A DNA stretch of 64,000 nucleotides, from the NCBI GenBank assembly GCA_023055355.1, contig JALJCS010000004.1:27804744-27868743 (forward strand). Reading direction: 5' to 3'. The notes under the pieces are model-generated. The model made no database searches. It had not been told where the DNA came from and saw only the letters and a program-made list of their open reading frames with translations. This stretch comes from Agelaius tricolor (Eukaryota; Chordata; Aves; Passeriformes; Icteridae). Positions 12,289 to 24,449 of the stretch are shown one piece after another. The number at the start of each line of letters is the position of its first letter. The first letter of the stretch is position 1. The translations under genes and the position numbers were made by a program.

Positions 12289-12371
12289 ATCATCATCTAT
12301 ATCTATATCTATCTAATCTGGGTTTTCCATCTTTAATTCTTCAGAAAAACTTTTACCATTTATTCTGTTAC
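11880..12371 (+). mobile_element. Possible LTR-derived sequence, split by a microsatellite
   Basis: The block has an LTR-like layout. A GC-richer 5' part ('gtggagagtacctccttgggtgggg') leads to an AT-rich 'taatataaatctctac' stretch and then 'aagagctctttgtctaagcg'. AATAAA follows at about 12151, directly before the (ATCT)n tract. A T-rich segment then ends in 'tctgttaca'. I know of no exact family match, neither terminus is certain, and no target-site duplication is visible. It could equally be unique sequence. Confidence 0.3.
12159..12315. repeat. (ATCT)n / (ATATCT)n compound microsatellite
   Basis: About 157 bp of ATCT units mixed with ATATCT hexamers and 'atcatct' interruptions. The cleanest run is at about 12247-12290. 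The repeat is open in one plus frame and translates as a low-complexity Ser/Ile/Tyr string (12088-12336), which is an artefact and not a protein. As the longest and purest tetranucleotide tract in the window, it is likely length-polymorphic. Confidence 0.95.
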
Positions 12372-12479
12372 ACCTGCATCATCCTTTACACATAAACTGT
12401 TGGTGAAGTCTGGGGCTGATTGGATACACATGCACCCAGACTACTTTCTGGAAAGGGGTTTAGAAAGCAAGGGGATCCT

Positions 12480-12520
12480 TTCTGCCTCTTGCAGCTCAGT
12501 GGGAGCTACAAGAGGCAGAA
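12480..12520 (+). other. Strong hairpin just upstream of AATAAA
   Basis: CTGCCTCTTG at 12482-12491 pairs with CAAGAGGCAG at 12509-12518. Inside it, AGCTC (12493-12497) pairs with GAGCT (12503-12507) around a five-base loop. One C-A mismatch separates the two helices, and TT/AA extends the outer end. This gives 17 pairs in 41 bases. AATAAA follows at about 12527-12532. It could be a structured element in an LTR R region or a product of template switching. It is too short for a typical microRNA precursor. Confidence 0.75.
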
Positions 12521-13229
12521 TTTTCTAATAAATTTTGTCTGAAGGTCCTCTTCTGCCTGAGACATTTTGTGAATTCAATTATGCAAATACCTAATTTTGT
12601 GACTTCTGTGGTGGAAAAACCCACAAAACAGCCTCCATTCGTGGGCTTCAGTTTTGCATTTATAATTTGTGTTTATGGGTAAAAAGTCACTTGTTATTCA
12701 GAACCTGTGAAGATTCAATAAGTACAAGGTAATCAATACAGAAGTTCAACCAGAAGCTCACATTCTCCCCTACATGGTTGGAACAGAGCTTCCTTTGTCT
12801 TTTTCAGTAGTTTTGCTTCTTGCTCTCTGCTTTAAACTTTGCTTTTTCTGCTCCAGTTTTCTATTGAAACCTCTGCAGGTTTCTGCTTTTGTGTTGATCA
12901 CTTGAGATACTGATTTACTGAGGACTTATTTTTTAAGAATTGGTATTTTCAAAGTTCAAGTTGTCTGAAACATAGGTCATCTTTATAATAGCTCTCAGAG
13001 AATTGGAACTATGTCATCATAACAATCTTCATCATAGTTCCTGCTGGAAATATGCTTACCACTTTCTCTTGAGTCAAACTCATTGACTTCAGTGTGAACT
13101 TGATCCATCAAGTACATAATGTACTATGCAAACTTCAGAACAGAGCTCATTTTTAAGTACAGGAAATATAAGCCACAGTGAAAACTGGAAATGAAAGATG
13201 CTGGCCCAGATAAAAGATGCACATACAAT

Positions 13230-13290
13230 TTAAATGAATTCATAGCTTTTAAAATGCTTACCACAACTTAAATGAATTCATAGCTCTTAA
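13230..13290. repeat. Two-copy tandem duplication, 38-bp period
   Basis: TTAAATGAATTCATAGCT at 13230 recurs at 13268, with 'tttaaaa' and 'cttaaaa' following the two copies. This is a recent-looking local duplication without coding content. Confidence 0.8.
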
Positions 13291-14482
13291 AAAATTAATC
13301 ACTTTAAACTCACTTGAGATTTCTTTGTTAAAAAAAAAGGTTCTGAGAGCCTGTAAGGTTGCAGAAGCCTGAACTTGCTAGGAAAGATGTTCATGCTACT
13401 GAGCAGCTCTTTACTGCCTTTATTCTGCTTCTCTGCACATGCTTGTTTAGATGAAAATCAGCTTAATATAAAGGGCCAACACAAAGGCTGGTTTTAGATT
13501 AGTGGCACAGAAAGACTCAGAGTAAAATTTTCCTTCCATGAAGCAAGGTTTCTAATTACTCTCCTTGCCATCAATCTGACACAATTAGCTTATGTTCTTT
13601 ATCTCTTTTAGGCCTTTTCCACTAGAAAGACCAACAGGACTTTTGCATCAGCTAGTGTTTGAAGACTGGAATCTTGTTTTCTGTTTGGGAATAAAATGTG
13701 AGTGAAACTCTCTGTGTGCTCAGTCCAAATTCCAACCAAGGAGAAGTTTTTGCTTTCAAAAATGCTGCTGGGAAGGACTTTTGAATATTTAGCCTGAGTT
13801 TTGATGGTAGGTAGTGGGCAAGATGTATCATCTTGCTTTAGCAACAGAAATCTACCAAAGCTCCATTAAATTTCCAGTTAATCCTTATTCAGTTCTGCTT
13901 TTATTCTTTGTGTCTACTCATCATGCTTTTTCTGATTAAGCCATGATAGAGATGCATGTCACAAATAAGACATCAAACCTGCAGCTGCTAAAGAAATAAT
14001 TGAATTTTATTTTTGAATTTTGCCTAGAATTAAACCTTCTGAATGCAAAGCTGGCTATCTCTGTACTGCCCTTTGGGTGAATGCAGCTTCAGATATTTTC
14101 TGTTATCTGTTTGCATCCTCAATATTTCCAAACTTTATCCAATTTATTTGGATTTCACCCCCTTGGCTGTTTGTGCAAGAAAACATGTGAATTCTGGTAA
14201 TTTTTATTTCTCATACACAACTGGAAAGCTGAGTTTGGTTTGGTTTTGGGTTTTTTTAAAATATCTTGCATGTAAGTCCCTGTCTGCACTTGAGCTGCCA
14301 GTATTAATTCTACTTTGAAACAAAATTTTCATGGTGGACCATTAACTCTGATTTTTCTGCATGACACTCACTGGCTATCCTCTCCTGTCAAGAAAATGAT
14401 TTTTCTGACAATCAAAGATGTTTCTGCCAACTTACTGGCAATAGTATCTCAAATACAGATTTTATAAAGTCTCACTACTTCT

Positions 14483-14507
14483 ACCTTCTTTCTTTTGGAA
14501 AGAAGGT
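14483..14507. repeat. Perfect 10-bp inverted repeat, 5-base loop
   Basis: ACCTTCTTTC (14483-14492) and GAAAGAAGGT (14498-14507) are exact reverse complements around TTTTG. No T-run follows in either sense, and it lies in non-coding DNA. Confidence 0.8.
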
Positions 14508-15867
14508 GTTCTTTTGGAATATGGATCTTTATTGTTAGGTGGTTTTAAGCTTCAGGAAGCAATTTTGAATCTTAAAAAGGAAAAAGGGAAATAAACTTGA
14601 TTAATTCCCTTTGGAAAAAACTGCCCAAAGTTTAATATCTTTTCATGCTGGATAGATTTAAAAATATGATTTGCCCTTCCTGCTGAAAATCTCACTCTTT
14701 CCTGTGGAATTGAGCAGAAAAATGTTGTGGGTTAGACAGGAAATGTGTATTCCTTAAAGTTTTGTGAACAGACAAAAGTTGTATGCCAGTGATTCCAGTG
14801 GGAAAAACACAATAGAGAAAGCTTCTGTCATAAGTTTTCTCTCACAGCATTCCATTCTTACTGCCTGACATTAAAGGTAAAAATGTACCACTCAGGCATT
14901 TCTTCTCCTGTAGGAGCTGATGGTATTGCTCTCTGTATTATTAAGTGTTGCTGTTACTTTAAAACTGGTATTTTTGAGAAAAAAAAAACAAACCCAAACA
15001 TGTTTGCAAAACTTCATAGGTGTGTCTTTATGAACCATACAGAATTCTTGTATGCAGGTTTGTGCAAATAATGGATTTACCTACCTACTATTTTACTGGT
15101 GGGGAGGGGTGTTTTGTTTTTTTATGTGTTGGTTTCAGTCTTTTCAGCATGACGGGCAAAAAACCACAACATGTCCACTCCAAATCACACAGACTGTCAT
15201 TTCTTAACCTCGCCAAAAGAAGAAGAATCCAGCAGCCTCATAATTTATGAGGTTCAGACATTGAGAGGTGGTCTAATCTACTTGTAGATGTGTCCTAAGA
15301 CATTTATTTTCTTGTTATAGATAAAAGTGGGGCTTTTTGGGTTGATTTTTTTTTTTTTTAGAATATATGTAGGTCCTTCAAAATGCAAACTGCATTAAGT
15401 CCTTTGTATATTGATTAAAAAAAGATAGTCTTTCAGGAGCTGGTGTCTAGCATGTCTGCATCAGTTGGGGAATAAACTCACACAAGCAGGATAAAATGCA
15501 GTTTAACACAGAAACTGTTTGGTATACTAGTTAAACAAGTTAATGTTTATAACCATTTAATTAGGAGTACTACCTAGGGAGGAATCATGTTAATATACTT
15601 TGCTGCATGGAGAGGGAGCATTGAGCTTATAAACAGAAGGTTGTTTTGTTTGTTCCCTTAATTTGAAGAGAAAAATAAAAAGGAAAGAATTGCTGGAAAT
15701 ATGAAATATCAATGGATATGAAGGGAGTTACATGTAACCAACAAGGAAAGAAAACTTGAGGAACATGGTCTCACACTAAACATTTTTAAGAGAATATCTC
15801 AAATGAATAACAGGAATTCTTTATCACTTCCGCTAACAATTAGACAAATATAGCTCACAGAAGCGAT

Positions 15868-15890
15868 ATCTCCTTCCGTGGGAAGGAGAT
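15868..15890. repeat. Perfect 10-bp inverted repeat, 3-base loop
   Basis: ATCTCCTTCC (15868-15877) and GGAAGGAGAT (15881-15890) are exact reverse complements around GTG. The arms are polypyrimidine and polypurine. The GGAA cores resemble two head-to-head ETS-type sites, which is inference only. Confidence 0.8.
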
Positions 15891-16159
15891 GGTGGTTACA
15901 ATATATTAAAAAAATACTATCAAATATATTTTAAAAAAGCATTAGAAATAGATGAGAGGAAGACTGAAGGAGGGATTTAGTTCCTTTATGAAGAAGAGTA
16001 AGCAAGTGGGTACAGCAGTGGGAGTGGCATAAGAAGAGCTGCTGCAGAATCAGACCATTGAAGACTGGAATACTAACTCCAGTATCTGAAGGAATAACAC
16101 ATTCAAGCCCAGCCCTATTTTTATGATTGTCTGTTTCGCACAAGAGACTTTTATTTGTG

Positions 16160-16191
16160 TCTTATCTACAAAACAAATCTTATCTACAAAA
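16160..16191. repeat. Two-copy tandem duplication, 18-bp period
   Basis: TCTTATCTACAAAA starts at 16160 and again at 16178. It is a short local duplication just before the (AAT)n tract. Confidence 0.75.
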
Positions 16192-16220
16192 TCAATCTTC
16201 AAGCCAAGAATATTATATGT

Positions 16221-16237
16221 AATAATAATAATAATAA
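16221..16237. repeat. (AAT)n microsatellite
   Basis: About six AAT units in unique AT-rich sequence. Confidence 0.85.
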
Positions 16238-16834
16238 ATCAGTCAAAATTTTATTATCTTGTTCAAACACAGAGTTTGAAGAATTACATATCAGAATCAC
16301 CTGACTGGATTTGCCTTCAAAGAATATTATTTCAGATGTAGATTATATTTGTTCAAACATTTTTATTTCAATATTTTTTATTCTCTACAATTACATTTCC
16401 CATTAAATATTCTGTAATCTGGTGATGAAGTGATTAATTAGGAACTTCTGAATCCTGGTTAGATGTTAATCATGGTAAATTAGTTTAAGTATTATTTTCT
16501 TTGAACTTTGGTGTTTCTGTTGTATGTTTTCCATCTCATTGCTGCCTGTACATGAAGGAAATGGCAGGTTACCTGTATAACTGTTGCTCTAGTCAAAGAA
16601 TTTTATCACCTGAATCTTTGGACTAATTTTCATTTCTGTTCCTTGTTATTTTATACCATGAAAATTCTAATATTTTACTAAAAATGGTAAAAAATGTACA
16701 TATTCCCTTTACCCTGCAGTCTCTTTTTGTCCCTCCCTCCCTCTCTCTTCCTGCATGAATTCCTGCACAGAGGTACTTTGCACCAGCCAACACTGCTTTA
16801 TGTAGAACAGATCTGATTCAATAATCCCATTATC

Positions 16835-17193
16835 CTATAATCATGGAATGGTTTGTGTTGGAAGGGATCTTAAAGACCACCCTGTTCCTACCCCTTCCAG
16901 CCATGAGCAGGAACATTTTCCACTTGACCAAGTTGCTGAAGACCCCATCTTGAACACTTCTGGGGAGGGGCATCCACAGCTTCTCTGGGCAACCTGTTCC
17001 AGTGCCTCACCACCCTCACATGAAAGAATTTTTTCCTAATATCTAATCTAAACCTACTCTCTTTCAATTCGAAGTCACTGTCACTTGCCCTATCACTACA
17101 TGTCTTTGTAGAAAGTTCCACTCATCTCTCTTGTAGCACCCTTTCAGTAGTCGAAAGGTCACACAAAATAAGGTCTCCCTGGAGCCTCCTCTG
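16835..17193 (-). mobile_element. CR1 LINE 3'-end fragment
   Basis: The plus strand starts 'aatcatggaatggtttgtgttggaagggatctt', the reverse complement of a CR1 3' tail. It continues through 'caacctgttccagtgcctcaccaccctcac' and 'gaaagaattttttcctaatatctaatctaaacc', both diagnostic CR1 blocks. It ends near 'ctccctggagcctcctctgatt'. On the minus strand a short frame (16888-17121) still reads RLDIRKKFFHVRVVRHWNRLPREAVDAP, the expected end of ORF2. It is therefore one of the less decayed copies, but 5'-truncated to about 360 bp. Confidence 0.92.
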
Positions 17194-20100
17194 ATTAAAG
17201 AAGCTGGCCATGAGATTAGCATTTTTCATGCTAGATAAGATAGAAACTGAGAAGTAGGGCAACAGCAAATTTGTGCATAGCATAGGAAGTGAAGAATGTT
17301 CATAGTGCATTCAAAATATGATAAAACGTGGACATCAGCTATAACTTGAGAATAGCAGGTTCAGAGTGAACAGGAGGATATGCTTCTTTACACGTTATTT
17401 TGAAAAGGTGTATTTCCTTGCCAATTGACAGTTCAGATGCTAAAAATTAATATGGTTGTAGAAAGTTCAATGAGGAAAATTCATGATAAAAATAATTCAC
17501 AGGCTGTTACACAAAATGAGAGCATGTACCTAGAACCTGAGGGAAATTATAGTAAAGTTTTGTGCTTTTGTGGTGTTTTTCCAAGATATCATAATTAGAA
17601 AAGATAACAGGCTAGAAAGATATTATGGTTGATGTTGTGGCCCCTCTTTCTGTTTTTATGAATTTGGTTTTTTACGAAGTCTCATTTTGCTATAGCAGTG
17701 TATGAAATAAATTGTTATGATTACAACATTTTATATCTGGAAATCCCAATCCAAATTATTTAATGTACTAATAAAATCTCTTGACATTCTAGTGTGGTAG
17801 AGAGGCACTGGTTTTGCCCAAAGGAGTCAGAAGCAAAATGAAAAACAGAAAGAGCATGTTAACTCACTTGGGAAAAGCAAAAAGTTTAGTCTGTCAATAA
17901 AAGGCAGTAAATATGTTTGAAACAGAGCTTAAAAATAAGATAAAATGGGGAATTAAAAAGAAAATGGGAAAATTCAAATATTATATTCAAAGTAATTTAT
18001 ATTGCCTATAAGAAATTAATCTCTATAAATACAAATTAATATTTCTGGGTTTATGTAGGGTCTTAAGAATTTTCTCTCATTATTTTAATTGAAATACAAT
18101 GAGTTTTATCCTGTTATTTCTTCTCATAACCTTCATTTTTCATTTTAAATGGTTCTGATTGCCATCTTTTTTTGACCAATGTCAACCTTATATATTAAGA
18201 GACTCTGTAGAGTAGGAGAGATTAAGAAGTTTTTTTTTAACATGACATAAATAAATTCATCTCACTAAAGTCTTTCCTTTGACTTCTTAGAACTGCGCTT
18301 AACTCTCACACTACACAAACTCATTAATTGCTTTGTTGGATTTCCTGAAAGAGTTTACCTTACACCATCTATATATGTCTTGTTGGTATAAATAGGCAGA
18401 CTATTGAAGGAAATATGAACAAAAGTGCTCTATCATGTACCTTAGATTTTATTCACCAGCTAATTAATATTGCAAGTTATTCTAATAAATTTTTAAGTGT
18501 TGACAGATAGGCATGGTGTGGAGATTTTTCGTTTTGTTTTTGGATTTTTTTTAACCTACTAAAACTTGTAAAGAAACAAACAAACAAATAGAAAATAAAT
18601 TTGAGAGAACTAAGTTTGAGTAATGATCTCCTGTTTGGATTTCTCATTTGGTATAATGCATTCAAACCCGATGTAGGGCTTTTATTTTCACAAATAGAAG
18701 TGTAATTTAAAGTACTTCAGTGAAAACTGCCCCTTACTGTGTTTTCTGTGAAATCTGACAGTTCCACATCCTTTCAGGGCAACACCTGAAAGAAAAAATT
18801 GATTTCCATAGGGTGCCTCAAATGACACCAGACGTTCACACACGTGCAACTGAATTCCTTCCAGATTTTCCAAGCATGGCTGTGAAGTGTTAAACCTATG
18901 ACCCAGGATGGTGCCTAAAATCTGAGCTTATGACTCAAATGGCTTTTTTATGATTTCATTATTCTTATGGCTTTTAAATTTTTATTCTTTCTGTGTCAAG
19001 AGAGGAGATTCTGAATATATAAATTTTTCTTGTTGTTTAGTGGTGCACTGTTGAGTCAGAAGTCTCTTCTTGAGTCTTTCAAAAATCAGTAATGTAGTTC
19101 TGAGACATATGTCTCAGTTCGCTTGCTCCTATCGGCCTTCATCTGAATTTTTTACTGTCTAGCTAGAATATTTACTAGAATATTAGAAGTGATAGAAAGT
19201 TGTTTTTCAAATCTTTTTGTCTTGCAAAACTTTGCAAGAGTGATAGAAGAAGTGATTTGGAAGGAGCATCTGTAAAATCTACAAAAGCAAGTAAGGTGAG
19301 CTTCAGCCAGAAGGGTTGTTTTTGTCAATTTCTATTCACAAAATAATAATAATAAGAGAATGAAATGTGTTTCTAGTCAGAGTTTACATTGATGTGTAGA
19401 AGCTGGTTAGTAGTGAGTGTTGTTTCAGTGTTGTTAGTGTAAGGCTGAACCAAAATCAGTAAATCCCACTGAAAGTCAGTATTATCATAATCTAAATTCT
19501 GAACTAAATTTCTAGGACAAGACCAGCTTGTTTTTTTCACAGTGGAGAGAGACACAAATGCAGGTAAAATAATTAATATGATTATGAAATTGTTGTTAAG
19601 TGTCCACACTAACCATAGGGATGCACTGCTAGTAGTCTCATTTTGCCTTCAGTGCAGCTGATAGAAATTTTACTGTGGATTGGAGAGAGATTACAACTGG
19701 CATAAACTGTATGAGGCTGCAGAAATAAATGACAATCAATAACAACTATAATCAATGCTTACTCCTTCAAAAAATCTGAAAAAAAATTGTTAATGCTGCA
19801 GCAGAACAAAATTGTTATAATTATTAGTGAGAGTGGATGATTACATTAAAAAGATTCCTGTAGACTACATGAAGCAGAAACAGTTACACTAAACCAATAA
19901 ACTTATATAACCTTAATTATTTGGTTTTTGTTCTTAGGTGGTTTAAGCCCCAAGAGATGTGAATCCTAAAAGAAAGTATTTTCTTATTTTCAAATTTTCT
20001 CTTCATTGCCCTCTCTTCTCCTCAAAATTGCTGATTTTACTACTTAGAGACTTAAATTTGTGTTTTAATTTCTGATTTCTGAATTTGAAACTTTGTTCAA

Positions 20101-20691
20101 GAATCCTTATAGGACTTTTTGAAATGAGAATAGACATCTAAAAGTCTTCATACCATTTTAACAGTAAAAAAAAATTAATAAATAAACTTCTATTCTGAAA
20201 ATAGAAAAAATATATTACAAATTGAGGCGGAATAGGAAAGGAGTTAACTTTTTTTTGCTTTTTTTTTTAAGTTAAAATGGAATGGGAAGATATAAAAGAC
20301 TTTTATGATTCCATAATGGCCAAGATGTGTTACACTTTTGCTCATAAATCAAAGGGCTGAAAGCTGCAAAAGCTTCAATACCGAAGAGAGCTGCTCAAGG
20401 CCAGGAAAATGTCAACCTTTCTTTAAAGGTTCAACAATATACTTCTGCTTCTCATCTCCCATGCAGGCATTATACTAGTCATTCAAATCCCTGTGATGTC
20501 GAGGATACTGACTCTCCTACAGCATCAAAAATAGTGGGTCAACTGTGAATAAATGTAACCAAAAAAAACCAAAAAAACATAAAGAGAATAAAGAGCTAGA
20601 GAAAAAAATTAATAAAGTCTGTAGTTGGAGGAGTGTTGTGCAGGTTTCTTTGGTGTCACAAGAACATCCTCCACATTGAGGATTATTGTGA

Positions 20692-20760
20692 ATAATAACA
20701 CATATGTGTTATTATATAACACATAATAATAATAACACATGTGAATATTAACACATATCT
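20692..20760. repeat. 24-bp perfect palindrome plus repeated TAACACAT words
   Basis: Positions 20692-20715 form an uninterrupted perfect palindrome centred on CATATG (arm ATAATAACACAT). The word (T)AACACAT recurs downstream at about 20718, 20732 and 20749, one copy again leading into a partial palindrome ACACATGTG. It is probably an expanded AT-rich cruciform-prone tract. Confidence 0.8.
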
Positions 20761-21753
20761 TCACTTTAGGTGGAATGACCCAGCTTAAGGAAAAGACTGT
20801 GGTCAAAGATCAATGTAGCTTTCTTATAACATCAACCAAATATTTTAAAAAAATTTAAAATTCTGTGGAATGAAACCTTGACCTTGTTATGAGCAGAAAC
20901 ATGCAAATGAATAAATCAAGAATGCAGATAAAATCCCTCATTAGTCAAAACAAACCTCACTTAATATTCGTGTTTCTAAACAATTTTTCTAGACTTTTAT
21001 TGTCTTAGGATGGAATTTAAGATCATGGTAACTTTTCATAATCTAAAATCTGGCTGCAAATTGAAAATCAGGTCAGAACAAATTTTCTTCATTTGTTTAA
21101 ATGAAATAGTCCTGCCAGTTGTTTTAGATTAAATACAGGACAAATTTTGCAAACATGATTTAAAGTACATGTTAGAAAAAATATATCATTACAGCTAAAT
21201 TTCTTCTCATTAGAAATTTCCCTCAGAAGAAATTCTTTTTGATTATGCTGTATGTATTTCATAGACTTATCCACTCCTTCCTACCATCTACACTTTTCAC
21301 TGTCTTCCAGAGAAACCTGTGTAGCTTTCACTCAGGTTCCAAGGATTATTTAGAATGTTCAAAGGAACAATAATAAAAAAATATTATAAGTTTTGAAAAG
21401 AGGGATATACAAAGAAATATGCCCCTCATGGTTTATAATTTGTTGTATATTTTTAGGAAACACAATGGTAAGTGGCTAATAAGTGTGCTTCACTTGTTTG
21501 TTGCTTGATCAAACTTGACACATGGAAGAAGTCAGGCAGCAAAAAAAAAAGTTTTATTCCAAGTTGTCCATGCCTCAAACTCACCATATGCAGGAATATC
21601 AAAATTAGAAGATAGGTTATAATACAATTCTTTTTCATATATGATCTGCACACCACTGGAGTAAACTATTTTGAATTTACAATGAGAGCATAAAACATTA
21701 GTAGCTATCTGTCTGACAAAACATTCTTTAACTATTTACCTAGTTTTCTCCTC

Positions 21754-21778
21754 AATAAATGAATAAATAAATAAATAA
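21754..21778. repeat. (AATA)n microsatellite
   Basis: About six AATA units with one 'atg' interruption near its start. Confidence 0.85.
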
Positions 21779-23493
21779 CAATTTTATGTGCCTAAATAAT
21801 CTTAAAAAAAATCAGGTCAATTTTTTTGCTATCTTGAATAATTTTCTTGATTTATTTTACTGAACACTGTCTTCCTAATCTACAGATACACTTTAATGTT
21901 TTGTGTCCATTCCAATGGAAAATGATGGATTTATGCAGATTTTTTTGCTTGTGATCAATGTCTGCTGATGCAAGTAATAATACAGATAGTAAAGGAATCA
22001 AAGCATTTAAAATTGTTTCTCTCTTTGAAGATTACATTTTTCTTATGTATAAAAAAATCTTAATTATTTTCCGAAGAACAATAATGAAAGAGACTCTAGT
22101 TTGTACTTAATTTGAAGGTCAATGAGAAGTTTTCTTGGTTTGTAAGCCACAGTTCAGTCTTCTGAGGATGTTGTTGAGTGATCTAGTTGCCACTGAATAC
22201 CAACTAAATCTTACACTTTCTTCCCTCCTCTCACTCCCTCCCTAAACTTGAATTAGGCAGGTGGCCATGAATACTTTTGGAAAAAAGAAGTTATTAACAG
22301 CAGAAAGAAGGACCCTAAAGCAAGTCATCTTTCCATCTTAAAAGCAAGAGGGAAAAATAATTTGTGCAGCCAATACTTTGCTTGGTTAATGATTTTGATT
22401 TAGTTTGAGCAAACAAGCTGAATGGCGAAGAAGATCGTGTTTGTACCACAGTTTCTGCAGAAACACGTTTCTTGGCACTTCCCTTTTCTTGTACTAGGTC
22501 ATGGCACACTGGGATTGCTTGTATCATAAAGGTCTCACACATTCCTTGTTAAAGATATTCTATAAACTGTCAAACAATAAAGATCATACAAGAATGTCTA
22601 GGCCACTATTGCGGGAGAATTCTGCCGTGGAATATATTGCACAAATGTTTGTAGGTATATGCATGCATGTATTCATATGTGGGTATGTAGAGAGAGCAAA
22701 AGATGTGCAAGCTGATGTGCAAGCTGAAACAATATGTCAAAAAGGGATTTCTTAAACTCTTCAACTCTAATTAAATCAGTGTACTATTTCCTAGAACATA
22801 GAGAATTTTGTCCTGCCTTATAAAGCAAATTAGCTTTCTATCTGTACACTGAATGATATAAGTGACCTGTGACAATAACATCATAAACTATTGTGAAATA
22901 AAAATCAAGAGTTGTCAAGATTATCTTTATTTTAATAGAAAAGGGATAGAACTTCATTGGTAGCAATCAAAGGTGGCAGTCAAAATCCAGCCTGTTTGAT
23001 TTGTTGTAGGTTGATGACTAAAAGCTTACTATCAGTATGTGTTCTGGAAAGGATCATGTACATTGGATGTGTGTGTGACACTTTAAGGTGACCTATTTCC
23101 CACTTATTTTGCTGCTAGAAAATTCTTCAGAAAATAGAGCTAGTCCCTCAAATGAAAAAAATTATTTATAATTCTTTTACTATCTCAGTTAATTGAAGAA
23201 AAATTAAAGCTGTAAAACTGGAGTTCCTAAACTGGCTGTTTAAAACCAGGTCTAACAAGAAAGGAGATAATATGCTACACTATTTTTTGATTAAAAAAAA
23301 TTATACTGTGGCTTAGCAGCTGACCTGTAGCCCAAGCAAAGATCATAGAAGACTGATTAAATTCAAACCTTACTTAATCCAGAAAACAAACTGTCTTGCC
23401 TGACTTGAAACTTGGTATAGAAATAGCAGCAAGGACCTTTACAACTGAAATGAAGCTTCAGTGAGAGAATTTTAGAATGATGACAGAAGGATT

Positions 23494-23622
23494 GAGTCAT
23501 AGAACAGTTGGAGTAGGAAGGGACTTTTAAAGTTCATCTAATCTAGCAAACCTTGCTATGAGGAGGGACATCTTCAAATAGATCAGGTTGCTCAGAGCCA
23601 TGTTCAGCTCCTTGACCAGTAA
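23494..23622 (-). mobile_element. CR1 LINE 3'-end fragment
   Basis: The plus strand reads 'gagtcatagaacagttggagtaggaagggacttttaaagttcatctaatctagc', then 'ttgctatgaggagggacatcttcaaatagatcaggttgctcagagcc'. This is the reverse complement of a CR1 3' end, with several substitutions. About 130 bp remain and no coding content. Confidence 0.82.
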
Positions 23623-23993
23623 CTTAGCAGAGAACCTGGAAACTTTCTCAGTTTCTTGAACTGAATTCATTAGTACCCATACAGGTTAAATTTTTGTCAT
23701 TTGCTTGGTAAGGGTTAGTATGCTGAATAAATCCTGCCATTTAAACTGTACAGATTCCGTGCATTATTCTGTATAAATTCTGTGCATTAACACTTTTTTA
23801 CTAGTTAAACATACATACTAAACATACACTCTGAATAGGTATTCCATGTGCTTTGCCACTGGCTATGTAGAGATCGAAAGTTGTGTCACTGTGGTGTCTA
23901 ACAGGCTGCCTGCAGAGCTGAAAAAGTCTAGCACATGTGTGGGTTGCTCACTCTTCTGCTTTCTTATTCTGGTGGCTGTAAGAGAGGGAGGAC

Positions 23994-24449
23994 ATGAGCT
24001 TCCAGCTCCCTAAGCTGGGTGGTGCAGAGGCTCAGGATGTCTCCCCAGGACTCTCATTCTCTAGTGCCTTGAAACTCTGCCTACAAAATAGCTTGGAACA
24101 CTGTCTCCTAGAAAAAATATCCTGTGCTGGGGGTCCTCCACTCAGCAGTCACCCCTGCATGTTTCAGATTTACATCAGGCTGCTTAGGTCACAGACACTA
24201 TATAAATTAATGTGGAAAAAATATTTCATACATACCATTACAGCAGAAGGTCTTCCAGTCATTAGATATCACTACAGCAGCAGCAGCTCTACAGTTCGCT
24301 CCCATTTAAAAGTCATACTAAAACTGATCCAGAGATTTAAATATTTCTCGAAGTCTGAAATATTGATTTTTGCAACTTCACTGTCAACTCTTTTTCCTAA
24401 AGGAGGTTTTTCTGTGCTCTGCTATTTAGAAAGACTCATTTGTCTGTAA
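23994..24449 (+). CDS. 151-codon open frame, unassigned, probably chance
   Basis: This is the longest plus-strand frame that is not inside a known repeat. It starts MSFQLPKLGG and ends LERLICL. It has a short serine run from 'agcagcagcagc' near 24275, no signal peptide, no clear membrane segment and no domain I recognise. The first ATG has G at -3 and A at +4, a middling context. No upstream promoter, splice partner or nearby AATAAA stands out. The first 150 bases are GC-richer than the rest, which helps keep the frame open by chance. It could be a lineage-specific transcript, but random origin is more likely. Confidence 0.1.
   Translation: MSFQLPKLGGAEAQDVSPGLSFSSALKLCLQNSLEHCLLEKISCAGGPPLSSHPCMFQIYIRLLRSQTLYKLMWKKYFIHTITAEGLPVIRYHYSSSSSTVRSHLKVILKLIQRFKYFSKSEILIFATSLSTLFPKGGFSVLCYLERLICL

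Larger units (their letters stand above)
12600..16832. other. AT-rich non-coding stretch
   Basis: Mostly unique DNA. It holds a 38-bp tandem duplication (13230-13290), two perfect hairpins (14483-14507 and 15868-15890), an 18-bp tandem duplication (16160-16191) and an (AAT)n run (16221-16237). The open frames here lack domains and splice context. Confidence 0.5.
17200..23490. other. AT-rich non-coding stretch
   Basis: Unique sequence with a few A/T runs, an (AATA)n run at 21754-21778, a short perfect inverted repeat at 19221-19238 (CTTGCAAA/TTTGCAAG) and a palindrome cluster at 20692-20760. No exon, RNA gene or transposon is recognised. Frames such as 18477-18665, 19373-19609 and 22315-22542 are unsupported. 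Confidence 0.5.

Noticed and set aside
12088..12336. Frame encoding a Ser/Ile/Tyr repeat
   Set aside because: It is the translation of the (ATCT)n microsatellite, not a protein.
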